A stretch of 34,192 nt of DNA from an uncultured Bacteroides sp. (GCA_947071285.1 CAMTFK010000021.1:1-34192); one strand, 5' to 3'; counted from the first letter of the stretch, positions 24,010 through 32,443 are shown. Made by a program: numbers and translations. Notes: a model not told the origin generated them from the sequence alone.

Positions 24010-26343
24010 ATGGATAAGATTAAATTCGTAGCAATCATAGCATTGTTTTTTTCAGTTTGTTGTTTCGCTCAGGAACGACCGGTACAAACTCTACGTGGCG
24101 TTGTGAACGACCGGGCATCCGGACATCCCATTCCCTACGCCACCGTACGTCTGACGGATATGCCGGATTTAGGAGCAGTGTGCGACAGCCTCGGCCGTTT
24201 CACACTGCCCAAGGTTCCGGTAGGCCGGCATTCGGTAGAATCTTCTTTCATGGGATACGAACCGGCAATCATACGCGAAATATTGGTGACCTCCGCCAAG
24301 GAAGTTTATTTGGAAATAGCCATGCGCGAAAACGTCAATGAGCTGAATGAAGTCGTGGTCCGTGCCAACAACCGGGACGAAGCAATGAACAAAATGGCCG
24401 TTGCCGGAGCGCGTATGCTCAGTGTAGAAGAGGCAAGCCGCTATGCAGGCGGATTCGATGACCCTGCCCGGTTGGTGGCTTCATTTGCCGGAGTGACACC
24501 GAGTGTTTCCAACAACGGTATATCCATTCATGGCAATGCGCCCCACCTATTGCAGTGGAGGCTGGAAGACGTGGAGATTCCCAATCCCAACCATTTTGCT
24601 GATATTGCAACTCTGGGCGGAGGAATCCTTTCATCACTCAGCGCACAGGTATTGGGCAATTCGGACTTCTTCACGGGAGCCTTTCCGGCAGAATACGGCA
24701 ATGCTGTTTCCGGTGTATTCGACATGAAATTGCGCAACGGAAACAATCAGAAGAATGAAAATACCTTTCAGGTCGGCATCATGGGAATAGACTTCGCTTC
24801 CGAAGGCCCGTTGAGCAAGAAGCATAAGGCTTCCTATATCTTCAACTACCGCTACTCTACCACTGGACTACTGAACGTGGACCTGGGCGGAAAGATGGAT
24901 TACCAAGACCTGAACTTCAAACTGAACTTCCCTACCCGCAGTGCCGGAACTTTCTCTGTATGGGGAACTGCCCTCATTGATAAATTCAAAAGTTCGTTCG
25001 ACAGGGATCCCGGCAAATGGGACTATCTGGAAGACGCAGCGCAAGCACATTCCACGCAATATATGGCAGCCGGAGGTATCACACACCGCTACTTCTTTGA
25101 CGAAAACACTTTGCTGAAAACCACTCTTGCCGGCACTTATTCCGACCAGGAAGCCTTTCAATTAAATTTCGACCGGGAACTGAATAGTTCTCCTTTCCTT
25201 GACCAGTACAGCAGGAGTACCAACCTGATACTGACCTCTTCGCTGAATCGGAAGATAAGCAACCGCTTCACCAACAAGACCGGATTCACGTATACGCAAA
25301 TGTTCTACAATATGGATTTGAAACTCGCCCCCTTCATTGACAAACCGTTGGAGTTGATATCAAAAGGAGACGGAAACACCAGCCTGCTTTCCGCTTACAA
25401 CAGTTCTTCATGGGGAATGAGCGACCAGCTAAGCCTGAACTTCGGCTTATACGGACAATTACTTACCCTGAATAATCGCTGGACACTGGAACCGCGCGCA
25501 GGTCTGAAATATCAGGCTAACTCAAAAACATCTTTTGCATTGGCTTACGGTATGTACAGCCGTATGGAAAAACTCGATGTATATTTTGTAAAAACACAAA
25601 GCACAGGTGACGAATCCGTGAACAAAAACCTTGATTTCACGAAAGCGCATCACCTGATGTTATCGTTCGCCTACAAAATGTCGAACAACATGAGTCTGAA
25701 AGTAGAGCCTTACGTACAATTCCTGTACGATGTTCCCGTCATGCGCGACAGCTCTTTCTCTGTCCTCAACCGGGATGAATTCTTCGTAGAAAACACGTTG
25801 GTGAACAAAGGTCGCGGACGAAACATAGGAGTAGACATCACCTGGGAACGTGCATTAAGCAAAGGGCTTTATTATATGGTGACAGCTTCTTTATTTGATT
25901 CGCGCTACCGTGGCGGCGACGGAGTATGGCACAACACACGCTTCAACCGGAAATATGTATTGAACGGACTGATAGGCAAGGAATGGATGCTGGGACGCAA
26001 CAAGCAAAATATCCTTAGTGTCAACCTGAAAATGACATTGCAGGGCGGAGAACGGTATGCCCCGATTGATGTGGAAGCAACTATGGCGCATCCCGACAAA
26101 GAAGTTCAGCATGATGAAACGCGGGCCTACTCCATACAGCGTTCGCCAATGCTGATTGGCAACTATACGGTGAGTTATCGTATCAACAAGCGCCGCATTT
26201 CCCATGAATTCGCCATAAAAGGTATCAATTTTACGGGAGCCAAAGAGTACATCCAACACCTTTATAACATAAAAACCGAGAAAATAGAGGCGAGCGAGCA
26301 GAAAACGGGGTTAACCAATATCAGTTATAAAATAGAGTTTTAA
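24010..26343 (+). CDS. TonB-dependent outer-membrane receptor
   Basis: 777 residues. The signal peptide is MDKIKFVAIIALFFSVCCFA. A carboxypeptidase-regulatory-like domain is at about 27-112 (LRGVVNDRASGHPIPYATVR), a plug domain about 115-230 (NELNEVVVRANN; LVASFAGVTPSVSNNGISIH), and a 22-stranded barrel from about 235 to the end. It finishes in NISYKIEF, with the terminal Phe typical of outer-membrane beta-barrels. There is no SusD-type lipoprotein next to it, so this is not a classical glycan-uptake pair; the substrate is unknown. It lies 66 bp upstream of a sensor/sensor/response-regulator cassette on the same strand, suggesting linked function (inference). Confidence 0.92.
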   Translation: MDKIKFVAIIALFFSVCCFAQERPVQTLRGVVNDRASGHPIPYATVRLTDMPDLGAVCDSLGRFTLPKVPVGRHSVESSFMGYEPAIIREILVTSAKEVYLEIAMRENVNELNEVVVRANNRDEAMNKMAVAGARMLSVEEASRYAGGFDDPARLVASFAGVTPSVSNNGISIHGNAPHLLQWRLEDVEIPNPNHFADIATLGGGILSSLSAQVLGNSDFFTGAFPAEYGNAVSGVFDMKLRNGNNQKNENTFQVGIMGIDFASEGPLSKKHKASYIFNYRYSTTGLLNVDLGGKMDYQDLNFKLNFPTRSAGTFSVWGTALIDKFKSSFDRDPGKWDYLEDAAQAHSTQYMAAGGITHRYFFDENTLLKTTLAGTYSDQEAFQLNFDRELNSSPFLDQYSRSTNLILTSSLNRKISNRFTNKTGFTYTQMFYNMDLKLAPFIDKPLELISKGDGNTSLLSAYNSSSWGMSDQLSLNFGLYGQLLTLNNRWTLEPRAGLKYQANSKTSFALAYGMYSRMEKLDVYFVKTQSTGDESVNKNLDFTKAHHLMLSFAYKMSNNMSLKVEPYVQFLYDVPVMRDSSFSVLNRDEFFVENTLVNKGRGRNIGVDITWERALSKGLYYMVTASLFDSRYRGGDGVWHNTRFNRKYVLNGLIGKEWMLGRNKQNILSVNLKMTLQGGERYAPIDVEATMAHPDKEVQHDETRAYSIQRSPMLIGNYTVSYRINKRRISHEFAIKGINFTGAKEYIQHLYNIKTEKIEASEQKTGLTNISYKIEF

Positions 26344-26357
26344 TTCCCTGGAAAGCC

Positions 26358-26386
26358 TTGTTTTCCATGAATTTATTCTATCTTCG
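26358..26386 (+). promoter_or_regulatory. Possible promoter for the sensor-regulator operon
   Basis: TTG at 26358-26360 and TATCTTCG at 26379-26386 resemble the Bacteroidetes -33/-7 pattern, with one mismatch in the -7 box and an 18-bp spacer. It would give a short leader to the ATG at 26410. Co-transcription with the receptor is equally possible. Confidence 0.35.
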
Positions 26387-26409
26387 TCAACTTAATTAAA
26401 AAGACTCCG

Positions 26410-27570
26410 ATGAAAACAATACCTATCATAGGCAACGACAGTTCTTTCCTATACCGTTTCCTGGTCAGTCCGCGCCTCCGGCTGGCCAGACATGCAACGC
26501 TCATTGTTGCACTGCTTGTCATAGCCAGCAATCTGGTATTGTTTACTCTGCGGGATGCAACGGGGGCGTTGGGAAACCGGATATACCTACTCATATTCAA
26601 TTTGTTTGTGCTGTATGGTTCTCTTTTCTATTTTAATCTGCTTTACCTGACCCCTCGCTATCTGCTCAAACAGAAATACCTGACGTATATCCTCTACTTG
26701 TCGGGCGGTTTAATAGTGGTATTTGTCCTACAGGCCACACAAGAATATATAGTATCATCTGTTCTGCACATACCTAATATTTTCACCGGATATCCTAAAG
26801 TGGCACTCGTGATGGATTATCTCTCCTCTTTCCCGTTGACACTCCTTAGTATTATCGGTGGTAGCATGACCGTCCTGTTGCGATTGTGGATACTGGAGAA
26901 CCAGCGTGTAATGCAATTGGAGAAAATCAGGTTACAGTCTGAAATAGAACATCTGAAAGAACAGATTAGTCCTTCGATGTTGTTCCGGGTGCTTCATTAT
27001 TCGGGAGAACAGGCATTGGTGAATCCGGGAAAAGCTTCCAAAATGCTGATGAAGCTGAGCCAGATACTTCGTTATCAGTTGTACGACTGCAATCGGGAGA
27101 AGGTTTTACTGAATACGGAAATCAAATTTCTCACGAATTATCTGGAACTGGAACAGCTCGTTTCGGGCAAGTTTGACTTCCGGATCAATGCATCCGGAGA
27201 AACCGGACGTACATTTATATTTCCTTTGCTTTTTATCCCGTTCATACAGTACGCCGTAAAGCAAACAGAGGCGCAGAAGGTACAACCGTGCTCCATTGAA
27301 ATCAGTCTGGAAGTTACGAGTGATACTGTCCTTTTCAACTGTCAGGTAAAAAGAAGGGGACAAGGAGACGAGGGAACAAGGGGACAAGGTTCCTTGCAGC
27401 ATACAGCAGATATTGCGCAGCCCTTTATCTCCTCGTCAACTAGTACCCTTGTCAACTATCAGGAACTGAACAAAATCCGGCAACGCCTCGACTTGCAATA
27501 TGGAGAACAATATCAGTTAGAGGTAACTGACCAAAGCATCCGGCTTGAGCTGAAAGGAGGTGGAAAATGA
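26410..27570 (+). CDS. Degenerate LytS-type sensor histidine kinase (pseudokinase)
   Basis: 386 residues. Four membrane helices lie at about 28-46, 58-80, 93-113 and 138-160, followed by a cytoplasmic His_kinase/HATPase region. The phosphoacceptor motif, QINPHFLFN in active members, is QISPSMLFR here, with Ser189 in place of His. The N-box, FVENAVKH in the next gene, is FIQYAVKQ (Gln280, Tyr281), so the Mg-ATP Asn is lost. The G-box region is replaced by low-complexity RRGQGDEGTRGQGS from a repeat insertion at nucleotides 27356-27453. The reading frame is intact and its stop overlaps the next start as ATGA (27567-27570), so it is still translated. It probably acts as a non-catalytic partner or signal-input subunit of the intact kinase. 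Confidence 0.85.
   Translation: MKTIPIIGNDSSFLYRFLVSPRLRLARHATLIVALLVIASNLVLFTLRDATGALGNRIYLLIFNLFVLYGSLFYFNLLYLTPRYLLKQKYLTYILYLSGGLIVVFVLQATQEYIVSSVLHIPNIFTGYPKVALVMDYLSSFPLTLLSIIGGSMTVLLRLWILENQRVMQLEKIRLQSEIEHLKEQISPSMLFRVLHYSGEQALVNPGKASKMLMKLSQILRYQLYDCNREKVLLNTEIKFLTNYLELEQLVSGKFDFRINASGETGRTFIFPLLFIPFIQYAVKQTEAQKVQPCSIEISLEVTSDTVLFNCQVKRRGQGDEGTRGQGSLQHTADIAQPFISSSTSTLVNYQELNKIRQRLDLQYGEQYQLEVTDQSIRLELKGGGK
27356..27453. repeat. Inverted pair of four-unit octamer arrays inside a gene
   Basis: The left array has octamers GGGGACAA, GGAGACGA, GGGAACAA and GGGGACAA at 27356-27387. The right array (27422-27453), read on the opposite strand, has GACAAGGG, TACTAGTT, GACGAGGA and GATAAAGG. 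They are separated by 34 bp of unrelated sequence. The element lies in frame within the degenerate sensor kinase, where the G-box would be. Confidence 0.65.
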
Positions 27571-28619
27571 CCGGTAACCGCTTCACCAATTTCCTGCTCG
27601 CTCCTCAATATCGAGTGGCAAGGCATCTGTTCCTGCAATTTATCGTGTTTCTCATCACGGTAAATATGCTCTGGAATGAACCTATGCGACCGCTTGCATT
27701 GCCGCAAAGGTTAGTCGGTTGGGCCATTTACTTTTTTTCTATCGATGCGGTTTTCTATATTAATCTATATTGGTTATTTCCCCGCTTCCTATTGAAAAAC
27801 CGTCTGCTGACGTATGCGTTCGGGGTGATTTTGGTGAGTCTGATAATCATTGTGGCTGTAGCTGTATTTCAGATTCTCACTGTCGAGGTTACGACTACCG
27901 CAGCCCATTCCCAACTGATTCCTATCCTGATAAATGCCATATCAGGAGTGTTGGCAATGGGATTTACCATAGCCGGAATGTCCGCCATACTCCTACTCCG
28001 TCACTGGATACTTTACAACCAACGGGTAGACGAACTGCAATCCGCTACCCTACACTCGGAACTGAGGTTTCTCAAGAACCAAATAAATCCACACTTCTTA
28101 TTCAATATGCTGAATAATGCCAATGTGCTCATCCGCAAGAATCCTGCTGAGGCATCGCAAGTATTATTCAAACTTGAGGATTTGTTGCGCTATCAGATGA
28201 ATGATAACTTCCGCGAGCATGTACCTCTCCGTTCGGATATCCGTTTTCTGAATGATTATCTCAATCTGGAGAAGATACGGCGCGACCACTTCGACTACAG
28301 CATCATCGAAGAGGGGGAAATTGATGCCATACAGTTACCGGCATTGCTTTTCATCCCATTTGTAGAGAATGCCGTAAAGCATAACTTTGACAGCGAACAC
28401 CCGTCATACGTCCACCTTTTCTTTAAGATTGATAATGACCGCTTGGAGTTCCGCTGTGAGAATTCCAAGCCTGCCGTCGCAATTGCCAAAAGCCGGGTAG
28501 GCGGCATCGGACTGACCAATATCCGCCGGAGACTCGAACTATTATATCCCGGCCGCTATCTTCTGGAAGTGGCGGAAACGGAAAATCAATATACAGTAAC
28601 TCTAAAACTGAACTTATGA
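27567..28619 (+). CDS. LytS-type sensor histidine kinase (intact)
   Basis: 350 residues. Four membrane helices lie at about 20-36, 52-70, 82-104 and 118-146. The His_kinase motif LKNQINPHFLFNMLNN has phosphoacceptor His176. The N-box FIPFVENAVKHN is at 263-273 (Asn268) and the G-box GGIGLTNIRRRLELLY at 312-327. It lacks periplasmic sensory domains, so it may sense the membrane state or a partner protein. It is a clear paralogue of the preceding pseudokinase (both have a P.YR.ARH or P.LRLARH start and a YFNLLYL or YINLYWL second helix). Its stop overlaps the response-regulator start as ATGA (28616-28619). Its cognate regulator is the LytTR protein that follows. Confidence 0.94.
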   Translation: MTGNRFTNFLLAPQYRVARHLFLQFIVFLITVNMLWNEPMRPLALPQRLVGWAIYFFSIDAVFYINLYWLFPRFLLKNRLLTYAFGVILVSLIIIVAVAVFQILTVEVTTTAAHSQLIPILINAISGVLAMGFTIAGMSAILLLRHWILYNQRVDELQSATLHSELRFLKNQINPHFLFNMLNNANVLIRKNPAEASQVLFKLEDLLRYQMNDNFREHVPLRSDIRFLNDYLNLEKIRRDHFDYSIIEEGEIDAIQLPALLFIPFVENAVKHNFDSEHPSYVHLFFKIDNDRLEFRCENSKPAVAIAKSRVGGIGLTNIRRRLELLYPGRYLLEVAETENQYTVTLKLNL

Positions 28620-29338
28620 ATTGCATTATCATAGATGATGAACCATTGGCACGCGAAGCCATGGAAATGTTGGTGGAAGAAAATAAAGAACTTAGCTTAC
28701 TGGGCATGTTCAACAATGCCGTGTCTGCCGCACGGTTTATGGAAGAACATTCTGTCGACCTTATTTTTCTGGATATTCAGATGCCCGGTATCACTGGCAT
28801 AGAATTCGCACACACCGTCTCCAAACGGACACTTATCATTTTCACCACGGCCTATACCGAGTATGCACTGGACAGCTATGAAGTTGATGCCATTGACTAT
28901 CTGGTAAAACCCATAGAACCGGAACGTTTTCAGAAGGCTGTGCTAAAAGCTCTCTCCTATCATTCGCTATTAATGAAGGAAGAGAAAGAAGCCCTTGAGA
29001 CCAATGTTTCTTCAGAGTATTTCTTCGTCAAGTCCGAACGGAAATACTTCAAAGTGAACTATACCGATATTCTTTTCATCGAAGGACTGAAAGATTATGT
29101 CATCCTCCAATTGCCGGAACAGCGCATCATCACCCGCATGAATATGAAAGGTATCTCCGAACTCCTGCCCCAGGATATGTTCCTCCGGGTAAACAAGTCG
29201 TATATCGTCAATACGCGGCACATCGATTCGTTTGATAACAATGATATCTATATAGGTAATTATGAGATTGCCATAGGCAACAGTTACCGCGACACATTCT
29301 TTGAAGAATTTCTAATGAAAGGAAAAAGAAAAGAGTGA
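28616..29338 (+). CDS. LytTR-family response regulator
   Basis: 240 residues. The receiver domain is at 1-120: acidic pair DD at 7-8, phospho-acceptor Asp53 in LIFLDIQMPG, Thr in TTAYTEYA, and Lys in YLVKPIEP. The LytTR DNA-binding domain is at about 133-235 (FFVKSERKYFKVNYTDILFI; FLRVNKSYIVNTRHIDSFD). It is phosphorylated by LytS-type kinases and binds tandem direct repeats upstream of target promoters. It is translationally coupled to the intact kinase. The targets are unknown; the adjacent TonB-dependent receptor is the obvious candidate. Confidence 0.95.
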   Translation: MNCIIIDDEPLAREAMEMLVEENKELSLLGMFNNAVSAARFMEEHSVDLIFLDIQMPGITGIEFAHTVSKRTLIIFTTAYTEYALDSYEVDAIDYLVKPIEPERFQKAVLKALSYHSLLMKEEKEALETNVSSEYFFVKSERKYFKVNYTDILFIEGLKDYVILQLPEQRIITRMNMKGISELLPQDMFLRVNKSYIVNTRHIDSFDNNDIYIGNYEIAIGNSYRDTFFEEFLMKGKRKE

Positions 29339-29379
29339 TAAAGTGGTGAGGTGATAGAGTGATAAATTATCATTTATCA
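29335..29379. repeat. Four-unit octamer array and 8-bp hairpin after the response regulator
   Basis: Octamers GTGATAAA, GTGGTGAG, GTGATAGA and GTGATAAA start at 29335, 29343, 29351 and 29359; the first overlaps the regulator's stop codon. A perfect hairpin, TGATAAAT (29360-29367) with ATTTATCA (29372-29379) and a TATC loop, follows. There is no clear T-run, so a terminator role is uncertain. Confidence 0.6.
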
Positions 29380-29390
29380 AAATAATCATG

Positions 29391-29398
29391 TACTTTTG
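29391..29398 (+). promoter_or_regulatory. Possible -7 box for the acetyltransferase gene
   Basis: TACTTTTG matches TAnnTTTG 36 bp before the start at 29434. No convincing TTG element lies at the right distance upstream, so the assignment rests on the -7 box alone. Confidence 0.45.
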
Positions 29399-29433
29399 TA
29401 TTCCGGAATAAGCAACTTAACAGGTTTACATAT

Positions 29434-29925
29434 ATGATACAAATTCGTCCCAGCCAGCTTTCAGACTTAGACCGCCTGATGGAGATATTCGATCATGCCC
29501 GCAACTTTATGGCATCTGTAGGAAACGGAAACCAGTGGATCAATGGCTACCCACAGCGTGAACTGATTGCCAAAGAAATCACCGATGGACATTGCTATGT
29601 ATGTGAAGATGAACATGAAAAAATCGTCGGAACATTCTGTTTTGTTCCGAGCCCCGATCCGTTTTATTCTCTTATCGAAGATGGAGCTTGGTTGAATGAC
29701 GAGCCCTATTACGTCATCCATCGCATCGCCTCCGATGGAAGTTATAAGGGTATCGGTGATATTTGTTTAAATTGGTGTGCCAAACAATATCCCAGCTTAC
29801 GTGCAGACACACATAAGGACAATATTATCATGCAAAACTTGCTCACGCGGAACGGGTTTGTCCGTTGCGGAATTGTGTATGTTTCCAATGGAACAGCAAG
29901 AATCGCATACCAAAAGATAGTCTGA
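29434..29925 (+). CDS. GNAT-family N-acetyltransferase
   Basis: 163 residues, a single GNAT domain. The N-terminal beta-alpha segment is IQIRPSQLSDLDRLMEIFDH. The central strand with the acetyl-CoA pyrophosphate loop is YVIHRIASDGSYKGIGDICL at about 92-111, a diverged Q/RxxGxG motif (SYKGIG). The C-terminal part has RADTHKDNIIMQNLLTRNGF and CGIVYVSNG, the Asn/Tyr-containing element that closes over CoA. It transfers an acetyl group from acetyl-CoA to an amine; the substrate cannot be told. It is a soluble cytoplasmic protein, monocistronic or co-transcribed with the Nudix gene 71 bp downstream. Confidence 0.9.
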   Translation: MIQIRPSQLSDLDRLMEIFDHARNFMASVGNGNQWINGYPQRELIAKEITDGHCYVCEDEHEKIVGTFCFVPSPDPFYSLIEDGAWLNDEPYYVIHRIASDGSYKGIGDICLNWCAKQYPSLRADTHKDNIIMQNLLTRNGFVRCGIVYVSNGTARIAYQKIV

Positions 29926-29996
29926 ATAATAATTGCTTCCACATAAATCTGCTATATACTGAATAAATAATCAAAAAACAGAAATATTATAAGACA

Positions 29997-30815
29997 ATGG
30001 AAGATACGGAAAAACAAGAACCTACGCAGTGGTTCGTCTTCTTTAAAGACCAACTGCTGCTGAAAAAAGAAAGAACAGAAAAAGGAGAGATTAAATACAG
30101 TGTACCTTATGGTACGGAACCACCATTGAAACCCGGTACAGGTAGCACAATCCACGAAGTATTTCTGCCTACGGATGAAATGGTTCGTGCATTCGACATC
30201 GAACAACTTGTTGAGGAAACGGAGGACTGGATCATGGTCAACCTGCGAGGCTCTTACGAATACATCACCCTGGATGACTACAAAGCTGCCGGAAAGGCTT
30301 ATCAGATATTGTATTGGGATCAGCACAGTCGCTTTTGTCCGGTATGTGGTACGCCTACGGAACAGCAGACAGCTATCATGAAAAAGTGTCCTTCGTGTGC
30401 CTACGAAATATATCCACCCATTTCTACCGCTATCATCGTACTGATACGCCGTGGAGAAGAACTTTTGCTGGTGCACGCACGCAACTTCCGCGGAACATTC
30501 TACGGACTGGTAGCGGGATTCCTGGAACCCGGGGAAACGCTGGAACAATGTGTAGAACGGGAAGTAATGGAAGAAACGGGACTGAAAGTGAAAAACATCA
30601 CCTATTTCGGAAATCAGCCCTGGCCCTATCCCAGCGGATTGATGGTAGGTTTCATTGCCGATTACGAAGACGGAGAAATCAAACTACAAAAAGATGAACT
30701 TAGTGCCGGTGCTTTCTACTCCAAAGAGAACCTTCCGGAAATACCACGTAAACTAAGTATCGCACGGAAAATGATAGACTGGTGGCTAAATCAAAAAGAA
30801 GAATTAAAAAGTTAA
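29997..30815 (+). CDS. nudC: NAD(+)/NADH diphosphatase, NudC-type Nudix hydrolase
   Basis: 272 residues, close to the usual NudC length. A zinc ribbon has Cys114, Cys117, Cys131 and Cys134 (FCPVCGTP, CPSCAYEIYP). The Nudix box begins at Gly174: GFLEPGE, then REVMEETGL with catalytic Glu at 189-193. The NudC-specific QPWPYPSGLMVGF motif is at 207-219 (canonical SQPWPFP.S). The family hydrolyses NADH to NMNH plus AMP and can remove NAD caps from RNA 5' ends. The N-terminal domain (about 1-105) is the divergent NudC N-domain. The start at 29997 fits the N-domain and is preceded by an A/T-rich region without a strong ribosome-binding site. Confidence 0.94.
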   Translation: MEDTEKQEPTQWFVFFKDQLLLKKERTEKGEIKYSVPYGTEPPLKPGTGSTIHEVFLPTDEMVRAFDIEQLVEETEDWIMVNLRGSYEYITLDDYKAAGKAYQILYWDQHSRFCPVCGTPTEQQTAIMKKCPSCAYEIYPPISTAIIVLIRRGEELLLVHARNFRGTFYGLVAGFLEPGETLEQCVEREVMEETGLKVKNITYFGNQPWPYPSGLMVGFIADYEDGEIKLQKDELSAGAFYSKENLPEIPRKLSIARKMIDWWLNQKEELKS

Positions 30816-30839
30816 AAGGAAGAGATAAATGAAATAAGA

Positions 30840-30965
30840 ACAGATTGCGGAGGACACGCACTCAACAAACGAACAACTACGAATGAAACGACTCTCATTC
30901 ACATCAACCAATCGCGTGCAACCGCAATCTGTATTTTATCTCTATCGGCAACTGCCTCCCGGCAG
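30840..30965. repeat. Inverted-repeat structures between nudC and the convergent antiporter gene
   Basis: Perfect 11-bp arms ACAGATTGCGG (30840-30850) and CCGCAATCTGT (30922-30932) enclose shorter nested pairs: CACGC 30855-30859 with 30914-30918, and GAATGA 30881-30886 with 30895-30900. A separate hairpin CTGCC-TCCC-GGCAG lies at 30952-30965 and is followed on the plus strand by a T-rich stretch, so it may terminate nudC. No credible gene lies in 30816-31004. Confidence 0.55.
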
Positions 30966-31004
30966 CCGACAACTTTTAATTCTTAATTCTTCTATTTTAA
31001 ATTA

Positions 31005-32438
31005 TCAGAGTCCCACCTTTCCCTCAATCAACAGTATCACCGCTATCACGGAACAAGCTGCAATAGCCAGTGCCAGCCAACGTTCGGCAGGAGAAAAAAT
31101 GAGTTCGCCCTGCGCCCGGTTCTGTTTGCGTGCCACTACATAGAAGTAGATACCAACCAAATAGAAAATGGACGTCACAAGCAGGAGCAACAATCCGCCT
31201 GCATAGAGTAACCAAAGGCAGAATAAAGAAGACACGATACCGATAAAGCGGTATTGACCAATCTTCTTCGGGTCTGTTGTATTCAGTTCTCCTTTCATAA
31301 AGCTGGCTTTCACCAGGTAGATTCCACAGAACAGATAAGCAGGAAGTATCATGACACCGGTAATGTCGATAGCAGCATCGTAAACCGACTTCGCCATGGC
31401 AACCATCACCATAAATACCTGCATGATGATACTGGATATCAACAAGGCATAAATAGGTGTCGACTTCTTATTCTCACGCAGGAATGACTTCGGCAATATC
31501 TTCACCTGAGCAGCCGTATAGGGCACTTGCGCACACATCAACGTCCAGGCAATCCAACCACCAATGACAGAGACTATGACACTGAGCACCACAAAAGTGT
31601 AAGCCCACTCGCCCACCGCATGTTTCAGCACATAAGCCACGGACGGGTCATCCAACTTTGCCAGTTCAGGCTGGTGCATGATACCGTAAGACAAAACGCT
31701 GATTAATGCATAAAGCACCAACGCCAGCAGAAAACCGATAACACCCGCTTTACCCACATCTTTACTGTTGCGGGCATGGGCAGACATCACCACGGCACCT
31801 TCCACACCAATGAAACACCAGAGGGTGACAAGCATGGTACTCTTTACCTGTGCTCCTATGGAGCCCAAGTCAGGCGTATGTCCCCAGAAGTCAAAACTCA
31901 GCGCGCCTATTTTAAAGAAAATAAAGAGGATAATGACAATTAATATCAACGCCGCGAACTTCACGATAGTGACTATTGTATTCAGGGCGGCAGCAGCTTT
32001 CACACCTCTTGCCACAATGAAATACATGGCCCAAATGAAGAACGATCCAAACACCACCGTTTGCCAGCCATGATGAAGCAGCACAGGAAAGAACTCACCG
32101 AACGAGTCATTGAGCATCACGGCAAACGCCACGTTACCCATAGCTGCGCACAACCAGTATCCCCAGGCAATGTTAAATCCCACATAATTGCCAAAACCCT
32201 CTTTTGCGTACTGATAGATACCTGCATTGAGATCAGGACGGGCATCGGCCAACACCTTGAAGTTGAGCACAAGGAACAATACTCCCACCCCCGAAATAAC
32301 CCAGGAGATAAGAGTGGCCCCTAACCCCGCTCCTTGTGCCATGTTTTGCGAGATATTGAAAATACCTCCACCAATCATGGAACCGAAGACGATGGCGACG
32401 AGTCCGCCCAATCCTAATTTCTTTGAAGTATCCGCCAT
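31005..32438 (-). CDS. APC-family amino acid/amine antiporter (ArcD/AaxC-like)
   Basis: 477 residues, about 12 predicted membrane helices. The N-terminal APC signature is FGSMIGGGIFNISQNMA at about 19-35, with the antiporter-type segment AGIYQYAKEGFGNYVGFNIA near residue 80 and a conserved CFIGVEGAVVMSAHARNSKD around helix 6. This is the basic amino acid/polyamine antiporter branch (ArcD, AaxC). It starts 5 bp after the arginine decarboxylase stop. It should exchange the substrate amino acid (arginine and/or histidine) for its decarboxylation product (agmatine and/or histamine), exporting a proton equivalent each cycle. Which substrate it prefers cannot be decided from sequence. Confidence 0.88.
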   Translation of the reverse strand: MADTSKKLGLGGLVAIVFGSMIGGGIFNISQNMAQGAGLGATLISWVISGVGVLFLVLNFKVLADARPDLNAGIYQYAKEGFGNYVGFNIAWGYWLCAAMGNVAFAVMLNDSFGEFFPVLLHHGWQTVVFGSFFIWAMYFIVARGVKAAAALNTIVTIVKFAALILIVIILFIFFKIGALSFDFWGHTPDLGSIGAQVKSTMLVTLWCFIGVEGAVVMSAHARNSKDVGKAGVIGFLLALVLYALISVLSYGIMHQPELAKLDDPSVAYVLKHAVGEWAYTFVVLSVIVSVIGGWIAWTLMCAQVPYTAAQVKILPKSFLRENKKSTPIYALLISSIIMQVFMVMVAMAKSVYDAAIDITGVMILPAYLFCGIYLVKASFMKGELNTTDPKKIGQYRFIGIVSSLFCLWLLYAGGLLLLLVTSIFYLVGIYFYVVARKQNRAQGELIFSPAERWLALAIAACSVIAVILLIEGKVGL

Positions 32439-32443
32439 ATCAC

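Noticed and set aside
29952..30548. 198-residue minus-strand reading frame
   Set aside because: It is antisense to nudC, Phe/Arg/Cys-rich, and has no domain pattern.
30883..31143. 86-residue plus-strand reading frame
   Set aside because: It starts inside the inverted-repeat gap and runs antisense into the antiporter gene; no family resemblance.
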